31,390 bases of DNA from WJKR01 sp964556395 (GCA_964556395.1 CAZKVR010000010.1:1-31390), one strand, 5' to 3'; positions 21,432 to 29,104 are shown, counted from the stretch's first letter. The notes: generated by a model from the sequence alone, not told the origin. Made by a program: numbers and translations.

Positions 21432-22450
21432 TTTCTCTTCTCGTTGATAGGTAGTATGGTTTTCAGGTCCTTCCCTAGGTGGAGGCCGTAGTAGCTCGCG
21501 CACGCGAACCCTATCACCGTGAGGACGATGTCTTTCAGCCTCGTCACCACGGCGACGCCGACGCCCGCCGCGGCTGGCAGTCCTATCATCCTGAAGACCG
21601 ACACCTGGCCTGCCTCCAGGGTTCCTAGGGCCATGGGGAGCGGTATGATGTACGCTGCTCCGATGAACGTGATGACGAGGAAGAGCTCGAGTACTGAGGG
21701 TTGGGGTATGCCTAGGATGACCATGATGAGGGCGTACTCGACGAACATGAGCGCCCATGAGAGTGATGAGATACCGACTGTGCTGAGGAAGTGTTTCGGG
21801 TCTTTCCGGTAGAAGTCGAGGATGTGCTGTTCGAACTCCTTGATGTGCTTCACCCACTTCTTCCCCACTCTCGTCTTGTGCAGCATCGTGAGGCTGAACA
21901 GCTGGCTGAGGAAGTCCTTGCCGGTGAACATGAGGTAGTAGAAGAACCCTATCAGGACGAGTAGTACGACGGCCATGATGATCATGAGCTCTTGTGCCTG
22001 GGTGGGCATGGCGTGGGCCAATAGCAGGACTGCGGCTCCGACTGCGAAGAACGTCGCTGACGTGGTGAGCTCGACCGACTTGTCGACGAAGACTGTGCTA
22101 CCCGCCTCTTTGAAGGATTCCTTGTGCCTTGACAGCAACGCCGCCCGGACTGGTTCTCCGCCCATCTTAGCGCCTGGTGTGACGTAGCTGATGGCGTATC
22201 CTATGAGGTGGTATCTGAAGAGCTGCCAGAACGTCGGGACGTGGCTTTCCTGGGTCTTGATGATCACGCGCCAACGCCACACGAGAAGTGCCATGATGCC
22301 GAACGTGATGGCTGCGTAGGCGATCACCGCCAGCAACGGCGCGTTCCAGATGGTGTTGAGGGCTTGTCCGAGGCCTACCTTGGTGAATATTATGGCTGCG
22401 GCGGCGACGCCTATGATGAACGAGAGGGCGACGGCGAGCTTCCTGTCCAT
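21428..22450 (-). CDS. Flippase-like polytopic membrane protein (LPG_synthase_TM/UPF0104 type)
   Basis: 340 residues with about eight TM helices. The N-terminus is MDRKLAVALSFIIGVAAAAI. The loop motif YAISYVTPGAKMGGEPVRA and the later PLPMALGTLEAGQ...R are the recognised signature positions (TP...GGEP.R and P...G..E) of the lysylphosphatidylglycerol-synthase-TM / UPF0104 family; some relatives act as lipid flippases. There is no C-terminal aminoacyl transferase domain. A TATA box (CTTTATAAAA, minus strand, around 22473-22482) is about 28 nt from the ATG, so it is leaderless. The ATGA overlap couples it to the six-hairpin gene. Confidence 0.85.
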   Translation of the reverse strand: MDRKLAVALSFIIGVAAAAIIFTKVGLGQALNTIWNAPLLAVIAYAAITFGIMALLVWRWRVIIKTQESHVPTFWQLFRYHLIGYAISYVTPGAKMGGEPVRAALLSRHKESFKEAGSTVFVDKSVELTTSATFFAVGAAVLLLAHAMPTQAQELMIIMAVVLLVLIGFFYYLMFTGKDFLSQLFSLTMLHKTRVGKKWVKHIKEFEQHILDFYRKDPKHFLSTVGISSLSWALMFVEYALIMVILGIPQPSVLELFLVITFIGAAYIIPLPMALGTLEAGQVSVFRMIGLPAAAGVGVAVVTRLKDIVLTVIGFACASYYGLHLGKDLKTILPINEKRK

Positions 22451-22500
22451 GGCTTCTCAGAGGGCTCTGGCGTTTTATAAAGGTTTGGAGGATGAGATAC

Positions 22501-22607
22501 GGACCAGGAGGGATTCGAACCCTCGATCTGCAGCTTAGGAGGCTTACGGTCGGCGTACGGGCGTCGTACTGGCCGGTGCCGCCCTATCCAGGCTAGGCTA
22601 CTGGTCC
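22501..22607 (-). tRNA. tRNA-Arg(CCU) with 33-nt intron
   Basis: On the minus strand, GGACCAG at 22607-22601 pairs with CTGGTCC at 22507-22501. The D arm (GCCT/GGGC, loop with GG), T arm (GAGGG-TTCGAAT-CCCTC) and 5-nt variable loop AGATC are clear. The anticodon loop is CTCCTAA, anticodon CCU, U33 present. The 107-nt gene is too long by 33 nt; removing 22576-22544 restores a 74-nt tRNA with a perfect anticodon stem GCAGC/GCTGC. The discriminator base would be G at 22500. CCA is not encoded. A TATA box (CTTTTTAAAG, minus strand, 22637-22646) lies about 30 nt upstream. Confidence 0.9.
22544..22576 (-). other. tRNA-Arg intron at position 29/30
   Basis: 33 nt between positions 29 and 30 of the anticodon stem rather than the usual 37/38. 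The exon GCGG can pair with intron CCGT (one G-U), and inside the intron CGGC pairs with GCCG and GTACG with CGTAC, a relaxed bulge-helix-bulge. The cut site can shift by one base without changing the product. Confidence 0.75.
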
Positions 22608-22708
22608 TTGGTGTTTGGGGAGGGGCAAACGAGCCTCCTTTAAAAAGGTTATTCTCTTTTCCCTCGCGAGTCAGAACACATAAAAACCGCTTCTTCTTCC
22701 CGCGCCGT

Positions 22709-24403
22709 ATGGAGACCTTGCAGGACCTCGTCGCATCCCTTGAGGGTAAGGATGGTGTCGCCTTGTCGAGCAAGCATGGTGGCTGGACGTATCCTGAGCT
22801 CTACCGTGACGTCGTGTCGTTCAGCGGTTCGTTCCTCGCTATGGGCTATACGCCTGGCGACCGCGTCGCCGTCGTCGCCGACAACCCCGTCGGGTGGCTG
22901 CCCGTCTCGTTAGGGCTTTCCAACGCCGGACTCGTCGACGTCCCCTTGCCTACCGGGACTCCTCGTAAGGAGCTCGAGGTCATCCTCGAGCACAGCGGCG
23001 CCCGGTCCGTCGTGGCTGAGAAGCCAGGGCTCGTAGAGGGTTTGGGCGTGGACGTCATCCCCTTCTCTGAGGAGTCGTTCGAGAGCTTGAGAACCGGTTC
23101 TAGCCAACCGCTCCCCGAAGTGTCGCCTGGCGACACCGCGTCCATCATCTACACGTCCGGAACCACAGGCGCTCCCAAGGGCGTCGAGCTCTCCCACGGC
23201 AACTTCATGAGCAATTGTGTGGCGTGCCTCGATTTCATGGACTTGGATGAGAATGACAAGTTCCTCTCGATACTCCCGGCGTGGCACGCGTTCGAGCGCA
23301 TGGCGAAGTACGTCGCCTTGGCGTCCGGCGCCGGGACGTTCTACACGACCCAGCGTGACATCTTCACCGACTTGAAGGAGCAGCAGCCCACGATCATGGC
23401 GTCCGTGCCTCGCATCTGGAGGCGCGTCTACGACTCCGCCCATGACAAGCTGCAGAAGAAGCTCGACGGGTCTTCCTTCGCTAGGCTGGCGTTCAAGCTC
23501 GCTCCTGGTATGGTGTACAAGCGTATGGGCAAGGAGCTCCACGAGGCTTTGGGCGGCCGGTTCCGCTACGCCATCTCCGGCGGCAGCCGGCTCTCCCTTG
23601 ACGTCGACGAGTTCTTCAGGCGCGTCGGCATCGAGGTGTTGGAGGGGTATGGCTTGACCGAGACGAGCCCTGTCGTGACGGGTCGGCGGCCGGGCAGTTT
23701 CGCCGTCGGCACCGCCGGCCCTCCTTTGAAGGACGTCGAGGTCGAGGTGCGCGACCCCGAGTCTGGCGAGCCGCTCGGGCCTGGCGAGCAGGGGTTGATC
23801 TACGTGTCGGGCCCGAACGTGATGAAAGGCTATCACAAGAACCTGGAGGCCACGGAGAAGGCCTTCTCATACGATGGTGGGAAGCGCTGGCTGGACACCG
23901 GAGACCTCGGCAGCCTCGACGAGCACGGACGCTTGTCGGTCACCGCTCGTCAGAAGGAGATCATACCGTTGCAGAACGGCGAGAACGTCAACCCCAACAG
24001 GATAGAGGATGCTTTGCTGAAGAGCCCGTACGTCCGGCAGGCCTTCGTCACCGGCAGCGATGAGTGGAAGGCACCGGGCGTCCTCCTCGTGCCTGATTAT
24101 GATCGCGTGAAGGAGTATTGCAGGTCTCATGGCGTCGCTTTCAAGGATGGCGACGATGCTTCCTTGGCTTCCAACCCTGCTGTTGAGAAGCTGTTCTCGC
24201 GCGAGCTGAAGGCCTATGTGAACCATGGCAATGGCTTCAGGCCTCACGAGCTGGTGCGCCGTTGGCACTTCCTTGAGAAGCCTTTCGAGGTGGGGGAGGA
24301 GTTGACGCGGACGTTGAAATTGAAGCGTGACGCCATCGTCGAGAAGTACCGCGGCCTCATCGACGACTTGTACGAGCGCGTCCACGGCCACCGCAACGCA
24401 TAA
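22709..24403 (+). CDS. Long-chain fatty-acid-type acyl-CoA synthetase (AMP-forming)
   Basis: 564 residues of the ANL superfamily. Signatures are IIYTSGTTGAPKGVELSHGN (P-loop A3), the AMP-binding EGYGLTETSP, WLDTGDLGSLDEHGRLSV (D of A7), RQKEIIPL and the C-terminal ELTRTLKLKRDAI (A10 Lys). It would activate a carboxylic acid to acyl-adenylate then acyl-CoA. HAFERMAKYVAL is typical of the FadD/long-chain subgroup; chain length cannot be read. There is a TATA box (ACATAAAAACC) at about 22676-22686, so it is leaderless. It carries no signal peptide. The next gene's TATA box overlaps its stop. A fatty acyl enzyme is notable in an archaeon and may be of bacterial origin. Confidence 0.92.
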   Translation: METLQDLVASLEGKDGVALSSKHGGWTYPELYRDVVSFSGSFLAMGYTPGDRVAVVADNPVGWLPVSLGLSNAGLVDVPLPTGTPRKELEVILEHSGARSVVAEKPGLVEGLGVDVIPFSEESFESLRTGSSQPLPEVSPGDTASIIYTSGTTGAPKGVELSHGNFMSNCVACLDFMDLDENDKFLSILPAWHAFERMAKYVALASGAGTFYTTQRDIFTDLKEQQPTIMASVPRIWRRVYDSAHDKLQKKLDGSSFARLAFKLAPGMVYKRMGKELHEALGGRFRYAISGGSRLSLDVDEFFRRVGIEVLEGYGLTETSPVVTGRRPGSFAVGTAGPPLKDVEVEVRDPESGEPLGPGEQGLIYVSGPNVMKGYHKNLEATEKAFSYDGGKRWLDTGDLGSLDEHGRLSVTARQKEIIPLQNGENVNPNRIEDALLKSPYVRQAFVTGSDEWKAPGVLLVPDYDRVKEYCRSHGVAFKDGDDASLASNPAVEKLFSRELKAYVNHGNGFRPHELVRRWHFLEKPFEVGEELTRTLKLKRDAIVEKYRGLIDDLYERVHGHRNA

Positions 24404-24429
24404 AACCCTTCCTTGTTTCCTTCTCTGCC

Positions 24430-25365
24430 ATGAGGCTCAAGTCGGTCCCCGAGGATTTCGTCGTGGAGGAGTTGCCGTCCCGTGAGTGGAGTGGTGGGGG
24501 CCTGTTCCTCGTCCTCAAGGTGACCAAGCGTGACCGCAATTCTGAGGACGTCGCTGCTCAGCTCGCCAGGGCTTTCCGCAAGCCTCGCAAGGCTGTCGGT
24601 TACGCCGGTTCCAAGGACCGCCGCGCCGTCACCTCACAGTTCATGTCCGTCCGCGGCGGCTCCGCCAAGTACCTTGAAAAGGTGTCTGTCGATAACGTCT
24701 CGTTGGAGGCGGTCGGCCGGACGGAAGAGCCTGTCTCTCTGGGTGACTTGGATGGTAACTTCTTCCGCATCACCGTCCGTGACCTTGAGGAGAGGCCTGT
24801 GAAGAGGGAGCTGGTGCCCAACCTTTTCGGCGAGCAGCGCTTCGGCCGTAACAACGCCGACGTCGGCCGCGTGATACTCCGGCGTGACTTCGCCGAGGCG
24901 TGCGTCCTCACTGACGACCGTCGCGTCTTCGACTTCCTTGAGCGGAGCCCTGGCGATCACGTCAGCGCGTTGCGACAGCTTCCTCGCAAGCAGCTGATGA
25001 TGTACGTCCACGCCTACCAGTCGCTCCTGTTCAACAAGAGGCTGCGAGAACTCGTCAAGGAAAGGTCTTTGGAGGAGTTGGAACGTGTTTCCTTGCCCCT
25101 CGTCGGTTTCGACACCGAGGATGACGTGTACGACCCCTTGTTGGAAGCTGATGGTCTCTCCAAGCGTAGTTTCGTCATCAAGGAGTTGCCCGACGCGACG
25201 TGCGAGGGCTCCGAGCGGCAGGCGGTCATCCGCGTCGGAGACCTCGTCATAGGTGACTTGGAAGAAGATGAGTTGAACCCTGGGCGTAAGAAGTGCGTCG
25301 TGTCGTTCTCGTTGCCGAAGGGGTCGTACGCCACCGTCGTGGTTGACTACTTGGTTAAGTCTTAG
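24430..25365 (+). CDS. truD: tRNA pseudouridine synthase TruD
   Basis: 311 residues. N-terminal MRLKSVPEDFVVEELP and the catalytic-loop YAGSKDRRAVTSQ (Asp63) identify TruD. Further family positions are NLFGEQRFG (N-F..QRFG), HAYQSLLFN (.h..QS..fN) and the C-terminal SFSLPKGSYATVV. It converts U13 of tRNA to pseudouridine. It is shorter than most archaeal TruD (about 400), with a trimmed insertion domain. The TATA box CGCATAAAACC is built into the end of the acyl-CoA synthetase gene and is 27 nt from the ATG, so it is leaderless. It overlaps the convergent winged-helix gene by four bp. Confidence 0.92.
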   Translation: MRLKSVPEDFVVEELPSREWSGGGLFLVLKVTKRDRNSEDVAAQLARAFRKPRKAVGYAGSKDRRAVTSQFMSVRGGSAKYLEKVSVDNVSLEAVGRTEEPVSLGDLDGNFFRITVRDLEERPVKRELVPNLFGEQRFGRNNADVGRVILRRDFAEACVLTDDRRVFDFLERSPGDHVSALRQLPRKQLMMYVHAYQSLLFNKRLRELVKERSLEELERVSLPLVGFDTEDDVYDPLLEADGLSKRSFVIKELPDATCEGSERQAVIRVGDLVIGDLEEDELNPGRKKCVVSFSLPKGSYATVVVDYLVKS

Positions 25366-25643
25366 AGTCCGAAGCTTTCCTGGAACGCTTTCATCCGCTC
25401 GTACTGCTCCAGGAACTCATAACCTTTCTCGGTGAGCAGGATTTCCTTCTTCGTCTTCTTCTTGCCGACTTCTTCCTCTTCCACCAGTCCTTTCCCTTTG
25501 AGCTCTTCGAGGTACTCGTTCAATAGCTGGTAGCTCAGGTTGGCCTTGTATAATAGGTGTGTTGGCTTGATCCGGCCGTTCTTCTTCCGGATGGCCTGGA
25601 GGATGTCTGAGATGATATCAATTCTGGTCCTTCTTTTTGCCAT
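25362..25643 (-). CDS. Winged-helix DNA-binding protein
   Basis: 93 residues. RIDIISDILQAIRKKNGRIK then THLLYKANLSYQLLNEYLEELKGKGLVEEEE and KEILLTEKGYEFLEQY match the archaeal winged-helix pattern (HTH_45/ArnR-like): an N-terminal helix, a recognition helix with 'LSY..L..YL..L...GLi', a Lys-rich wing and 'lT.kG..fL'. Likely a transcription regulator. Its start lies 26 bp inside the end of the upstream membrane gene, so the two are in one operon; no own TATA box is seen. Confidence 0.85.
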   Translation of the reverse strand: MAKRRTRIDIISDILQAIRKKNGRIKPTHLLYKANLSYQLLNEYLEELKGKGLVEEEEVGKKKTKKEILLTEKGYEFLEQYERMKAFQESFGL

Positions 25644-26325
25644 TGCGGAACACCAATCGGAGGATGCTGAACAGGAAGACGACGAAGCCTGCCAGTTGGA
25701 CGAATTCGGCCACTACGTAGATGGCTTTGTTGATCCGTACGAATACGAACACGAGCTGGCTGAGCAGGAGGAGCGTGAAGGCGAGGAAGTTGAGCTTCGC
25801 CGTCTTCGGAGCCTTCCTCCTCATGGCGACCTTGTAGAGGTGCCTGGTGATGAATAGCAGCAGGAACGCGGCGGTGAGGTGGAACACGTAGTAGGTGCTG
25901 AAGCTGAACAGCGATACGACGAAGAGGAGGTAGAGGAGCAGCCATCGGTGCTCGTTCTCTATAGACTTGCTCACGATCCAGTAGATGCCCAATAGTCCCA
26001 GCAGGAGGAGGAACCGGTGGACGTCGTACCCTGCTTGGAGGAGTAGGTTGCTTTTCTGTAAGAGGTTGTGGGTGATGATGACCTCTTGCAACGTGGTCTT
26101 GACCGTGTGCTTGTAGTAGAGCACGAAGTTGGTCGCGATTTTGGCTGCGAAGGAGACTGCGAACGCGAGGAATGAGAGTCCGAAGTACTTGTACGTGCGC
26201 TCCTTGCTGAACCGGTAGAGCTTGAGGCTGTACAGGCCTATCAGTCCTGTGACGAGGATACCTAACAACTCGAAGATGATGTCATAGCCGTAGAACCATT
26301 GCGGGCTGAATACGAGCGTGAGCAT
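25618..26325 (-). CDS. Polytopic membrane protein, probably seven TM
   Basis: 235 residues beginning MLTLVFSPQWFYGYDIIFEL. About seven hydrophobic helices alternate with short charged loops such as YRFSKERTYKYF and KSIENEHRW; the C-terminus is RNGKKKDQN. It resembles archaeal 7TM sensor-like membrane domains of unknown role, but there is no kinase or output domain. The coupled winged-helix gene could be that output. ATG 26325 is leaderless: CTATTTAAGG (minus strand, about 26350-26359) is 27-30 nt upstream. Confidence 0.75.
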   Translation of the reverse strand: MLTLVFSPQWFYGYDIIFELLGILVTGLIGLYSLKLYRFSKERTYKYFGLSFLAFAVSFAAKIATNFVLYYKHTVKTTLQEVIITHNLLQKSNLLLQAGYDVHRFLLLLGLLGIYWIVSKSIENEHRWLLLYLLFVVSLFSFSTYYVFHLTAAFLLLFITRHLYKVAMRRKAPKTAKLNFLAFTLLLLSQLVFVFVRINKAIYVVAEFVQLAGFVVFLFSILRLVFRNGKKKDQN

Positions 26326-26425
26326 ACGGCAGTGACAACTCCCGGTCCCTTAAATAGGTTATGGAATGCAGATATGGAGAAACATTGCAGGACATTTAAA
26401 TAAATGCTTCTTCTTTATTGTGGTT

Positions 26426-26557
26426 ATGATAACGCTTCCTGACGAGCGACGCGACGAGTGGTTGCGGTCCCTTGACGAATTGCTCTGGGCAGGTCTCATC
26501 ACGCCCGAGGAGTATGACTCTTTCAGGACGCCTTATCTGGTTCCCGATGACGCGTGA
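26426..26557 (+). CDS. Small acidic hypothetical protein (43 residues)
   Basis: ATG 26426 encodes MITLPDERRDEWLRSLDELL and ends YLVPDDA. ACATTTAAATAA (about 26393-26404) is about 27 nt upstream, so it is a leaderless start. The in-frame ATG at 26366 lies upstream of that TATA box and is rejected. The WLRSLDELLWAGLITPEEYDS pattern is a short helix-turn-helix like the SHOCT or Hfq-adaptor type of mini domain. A real intrinsic-style terminator follows within 30 bp, supporting expression. Function unknown. Confidence 0.55.
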   Translation: MITLPDERRDEWLRSLDELLWAGLITPEEYDSFRTPYLVPDDA

Positions 26558-26581
26558 ACCGACAACACACACACCACCGGC

Positions 26582-26620
26582 CCCCGGCCCGGTCACGCCG
26601 GGGCTTCTTCTTTTTTTTTA
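26582..26620 (+). terminator. Hairpin plus T-tract terminator
   Basis: CCCCGGC (26582-26588) pairs with GCCGGGG (26597-26603), with an 8-nt loop, then CTTCTTC and nine T (26611-26619). It stops the small plus-strand gene; the T run overlaps the stop codon of the convergent adenylate kinase. Confidence 0.7.
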
Positions 26621-27244
26621 TTCCAATGCTCGCTTGATATCCTTGAAAACGTCCGGGATTGGTTGCTCGCCGTCGATGCGGTGGACGGGCACTCCTTCCT
26701 CTTCATAGTACGCGACGATGGGTTCGGTCTGCTCGTGATACGTCTTGAGGCGTTCCCGCACCGCGTCGGGCTTGTCGTCCGCCCGTTGGATGAGCTCCGC
26801 CCCGTCGGCGTCGCACTTGCCCTCTTCTCTTGGCGGTAGGAATATGGTGTTGTAGCACTTGCCGCACTCCGGGCAGACGTACCGGCTGCTGATCCTCCTC
26901 ACGGCTTCCTCGTCGCTGATGTTGATGTCGACCACCGCGTCGACGTCCGCTATGGATTTGAGGTATTCGGCCTGGCTACGCTTGCGCGGGTAGCCGTCGA
27001 AGATGAGGCCTTGCTCGCCGTATCTCTCCACGGATTTCTTGACGATCTCGTTGACGATGTCGTCTGGCACGAGGTCTCCGCGCTCCATGATGGCGGCTAC
27101 CTTGTTGCCGAGCTCCGAGCCGGACTTCTTCTCAGCCCTGAGCGCGTCGCCGGTGGAGAAGTGCTTCATGCCGTACTCGTCCACGATGTTGTCTGCCTGT
27201 GTCCCTTTCCCGCTGCCTTGTGGTCCGATGAGGATGATGTTCAT
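26618..27244 (-). CDS. adk: Adenylate kinase with zinc LID
   Basis: 208 residues of the bacterial/long-LID type. MNIILIGPQGSGKGTQAD is the P-loop; FSTGDALRAE, IFDGYPRKRSQAEYL (GYPR) and the LID zinc motif VCPECGKCYN...GKCDADG (C-x2-C...C-x2-D) follow, with RADDKPDAVRERLKTYHEQT. It catalyses ATP + AMP to 2 ADP. The ATG has AGGTGA nine bases upstream (27254-27259) and the promoter AGAAAACTATAAAAAAC at about 27281-27297. Bacterial-like Adk in archaea is known in some lineages by transfer; I cannot test that here. Confidence 0.95.
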   Translation of the reverse strand: MNIILIGPQGSGKGTQADNIVDEYGMKHFSTGDALRAEKKSGSELGNKVAAIMERGDLVPDDIVNEIVKKSVERYGEQGLIFDGYPRKRSQAEYLKSIADVDAVVDINISDEEAVRRISSRYVCPECGKCYNTIFLPPREEGKCDADGAELIQRADDKPDAVRERLKTYHEQTEPIVAYYEEEGVPVHRIDGEQPIPDVFKDIKRALE

Positions 27245-27280
27245 TGTCTCAGTTCACCTGTCCCTCATGACTACAGGGTG

Positions 27281-27295
27281 GTTTTTTATAGTTTT
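27281..27295 (-). promoter_or_regulatory. BRE/TATA promoter of adk
   Basis: The minus strand reads AAAACTATAAAAAAC, identical in its core to promoters near 2827-2840 and 9331-9347. Transcription from about 27261 gives a 17-nt leader that includes the AGGTGA site. Confidence 0.65.
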
Positions 27296-27355
27296 CTGTC
27301 ACCCTTCTGGTTGAGTATAGGAATCGTTTTATACTGTTGCCGAGTCCCGCGTATC

Positions 27356-28312
27356 ATGTCGTCGAAAAAATCTCTTGACATCGTCGTTTCTGGTCCTGAC
27401 ATGAGTGGCACCTCAACCCAGGTGGGCGACATCATCGGATATTTCGAGGCTAAGGGGTTGAGGGTCCGCGACCTCCGTGGGGGCGAGCTCGATGCGTTGT
27501 TCCATGCTGGCGCGTTCAACCATATCAACCGGGGTTTCCGATCCTTGAAGGAGTACGAGCTAGCCGTCAAGGCTGGCCGAGAGGGTTCTGAGGATGAATT
27601 GGGAGTGTTTTACAAGAGAGCCCTTCAGCTTCCGCGCGCCTCGTGCGTCCAGAACGACGTCTCCACTTACATCGACCCGGAGTCCGCTGACGTCTGGGTG
27701 TTGGAGGAGCCTTCCAAGCGGAGTCTCGTACGCATGGTGGACATGAACATGAGCAGGTTCTGGGCGTCCCACGACCCGTTCGCCCAGGCTTTCTCCTACG
27801 GAGACGACCGCTACCACGAGTTCTTCAGGTTCCGTCAGGCCTTGAGAAAGGCCGGGCGCATCATCGTCCGCAGCCGTAGTGAGGAGTCCGCCACGTATCA
27901 GATTGAGGATGCGGAGCGCTTGCCCGAGGGCATTTCTGTTGATGAGTACCTCAGGATTCCCGGGAACGCTACTGCTCTCCGGCACCCGCCGTCGCTCGTC
28001 TTCACGGTCCACGCCCCTGCTGATTGGACTGAGGAGGAGTATAAGAAGCTGAAGCGGCAGCGCACCGGAGACCGAGTCCTTGATGACCACGAGCTCAACA
28101 TCCCATACCAGCTTCTTGTCAACAGCCGTTACGCTTCGGACTGGCTGCAAGAGTTCTATGAGTACGCTGACGGGTTGTTCGATGGTGGCGTACCCGGAAT
28201 CGCCTCCATCCCGATGTATGGCAAGGGTCGGAAGCCTGTGGAGAAGGAGCACATCCGTACAGCAATCTATAACGTTCTGGATACGTTGCCTGAATTGCAG
28301 GGCCGTCCCTAG
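27356..28312 (+). CDS. Thymidylate-kinase-like P-loop protein with altered Walker A
   Basis: 318 residues from ATG 27356, 27 nt after GTTTTATACTG, leaderless. Start MSSKKSLDIVVSGPDMSGTS; the following TQVGDIIGYFEAKG and the later RSRSEESATYQIE are placed like the P-loop, 'GsGKsTQ...l..yl...G' and 'DRy..Ss.aYQ' of thymidylate kinases. However, the loop is G13-PDMS-G18-T19-S20-T21, with Thr in place of the Walker A Lys. After about residue 190 the sequence departs from known TMP kinases. It may bind nucleotides differently, or be inactive. It is divergent from adk. It overlaps the convergent HD gene by four bp. Confidence 0.7.
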   Translation: MSSKKSLDIVVSGPDMSGTSTQVGDIIGYFEAKGLRVRDLRGGELDALFHAGAFNHINRGFRSLKEYELAVKAGREGSEDELGVFYKRALQLPRASCVQNDVSTYIDPESADVWVLEEPSKRSLVRMVDMNMSRFWASHDPFAQAFSYGDDRYHEFFRFRQALRKAGRIIVRSRSEESATYQIEDAERLPEGISVDEYLRIPGNATALRHPPSLVFTVHAPADWTEEEYKKLKRQRTGDRVLDDHELNIPYQLLVNSRYASDWLQEFYEYADGLFDGGVPGIASIPMYGKGRKPVEKEHIRTAIYNVLDTLPELQGRP

Positions 28313-29088
28313 CCTATCCTGTACGTCTCGATGGGGTGTTCTTCGCCTTTCTCCTTGCTCACCTTGGCGGTGACTTCGACGTGTCGTTCGATGCCTGACC
28401 CTTTGATCTTCTTCTTGAGCAGGTAGTCGACTTGGAACACGCCGGCCGCGTCGTCCATGATGATCTCGATCCTGATGGGCTTCTCGTCCGAGGGTTTCAG
28501 TACGCGTACGTCTTCGATGGCCATGGCGCTGATGCTGTGGATGTCTTTCTTGCCGGTCTCGAACCCTATGCGAGCGCGTCCTTTCTTCATGTCAAGCCCG
28601 TCCGCCACGCGGACTACGCCTGCTTCTACCGTGTGGACTTCCACGTCCGTGTCGTGGGCGACCATGGCATGGAGCGTCTCGGTGATGAGGACCTGTCGTT
28701 GTCGCTTGTCAGGGTATGCTTCTTCCAGGACGTCCGGCAGGTACTGGTTCGCGAGGACCATGCCGATGTCGTCGTGCAGGTCTCGGTGGACGCTGTTGCC
28801 GAGGTCGTGCATGATCGCTGCTAGGAAGACGACGACTTCCGCGTCCTCTTCTGAGAATTCCCAGTCCTCCACGATGCTCGGCGTCACGCCGGCGTGGGTG
28901 AGGTTCCTGAGCATCTTCACCGCTAGGTTGGCGACGATGGCGACGTGCGTCTGCCCGTGGTCTGACATGCCGAGTCTCTTCACGGCCATGACGTTGCAGG
29001 CTTCCCACGTCGCGTTGAGCTCTTCGTGCTCGTTCACCGCTTTGAGGACCTGGTCCAATTTCTTGTTATCTCTGGTTGGTATCTTCAT
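28309..29088 (-). CDS. HD-domain phosphohydrolase
   Basis: 259 residues. Metal-site order fits the HD superfamily: DHGQTHVA (H), AAIMHDLGNSVHR (HD), LHAMVAHD (H) and VVRVADGLDMKKGR (D). A C-terminal beta-rich region (RIEIIMDDAAGVFQVDYLL) follows. HD enzymes hydrolyse phosphomonoesters or nucleotides; the substrate is not evident. The ATG at 29088 lies about 60 nt after the expected transcription start (TATA GATAAAAAAC, minus strand, about 29170-29179), so the leader is long for this window and contains a GC hairpin. Confidence 0.85.
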   Translation of the reverse strand: MKIPTRDNKKLDQVLKAVNEHEELNATWEACNVMAVKRLGMSDHGQTHVAIVANLAVKMLRNLTHAGVTPSIVEDWEFSEEDAEVVVFLAAIMHDLGNSVHRDLHDDIGMVLANQYLPDVLEEAYPDKRQRQVLITETLHAMVAHDTDVEVHTVEAGVVRVADGLDMKKGRARIGFETGKKDIHSISAMAIEDVRVLKPSDEKPIRIEIIMDDAAGVFQVDYLLKKKIKGSGIERHVEVTAKVSKEKGEEHPIETYRIG

Positions 29089-29104
29089 TTTCTTGTGCCT
29101 CTGT

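Noticed and set aside
21432..21857. N-terminal extension of the six-hairpin gene upstream of 21431
   Set aside because: The upstream part overlaps the flippase gene out of frame and is Arg/His/Pro rich; the ATG overlapping the flippase stop (ATGA) is the credible start.
22501..22607. Type II (long variable arm) tRNA such as Leu or Ser
   Set aside because: The variable loop is a normal 5 nt and the extra length lies between the D arm and the anticodon loop, so an intron explains it.
27011..27355. Extension of the kinase-like gene to 27011
   Set aside because: It runs antisense through adk; the leaderless ATG at 27356 starts right before the conserved P-loop-like region.
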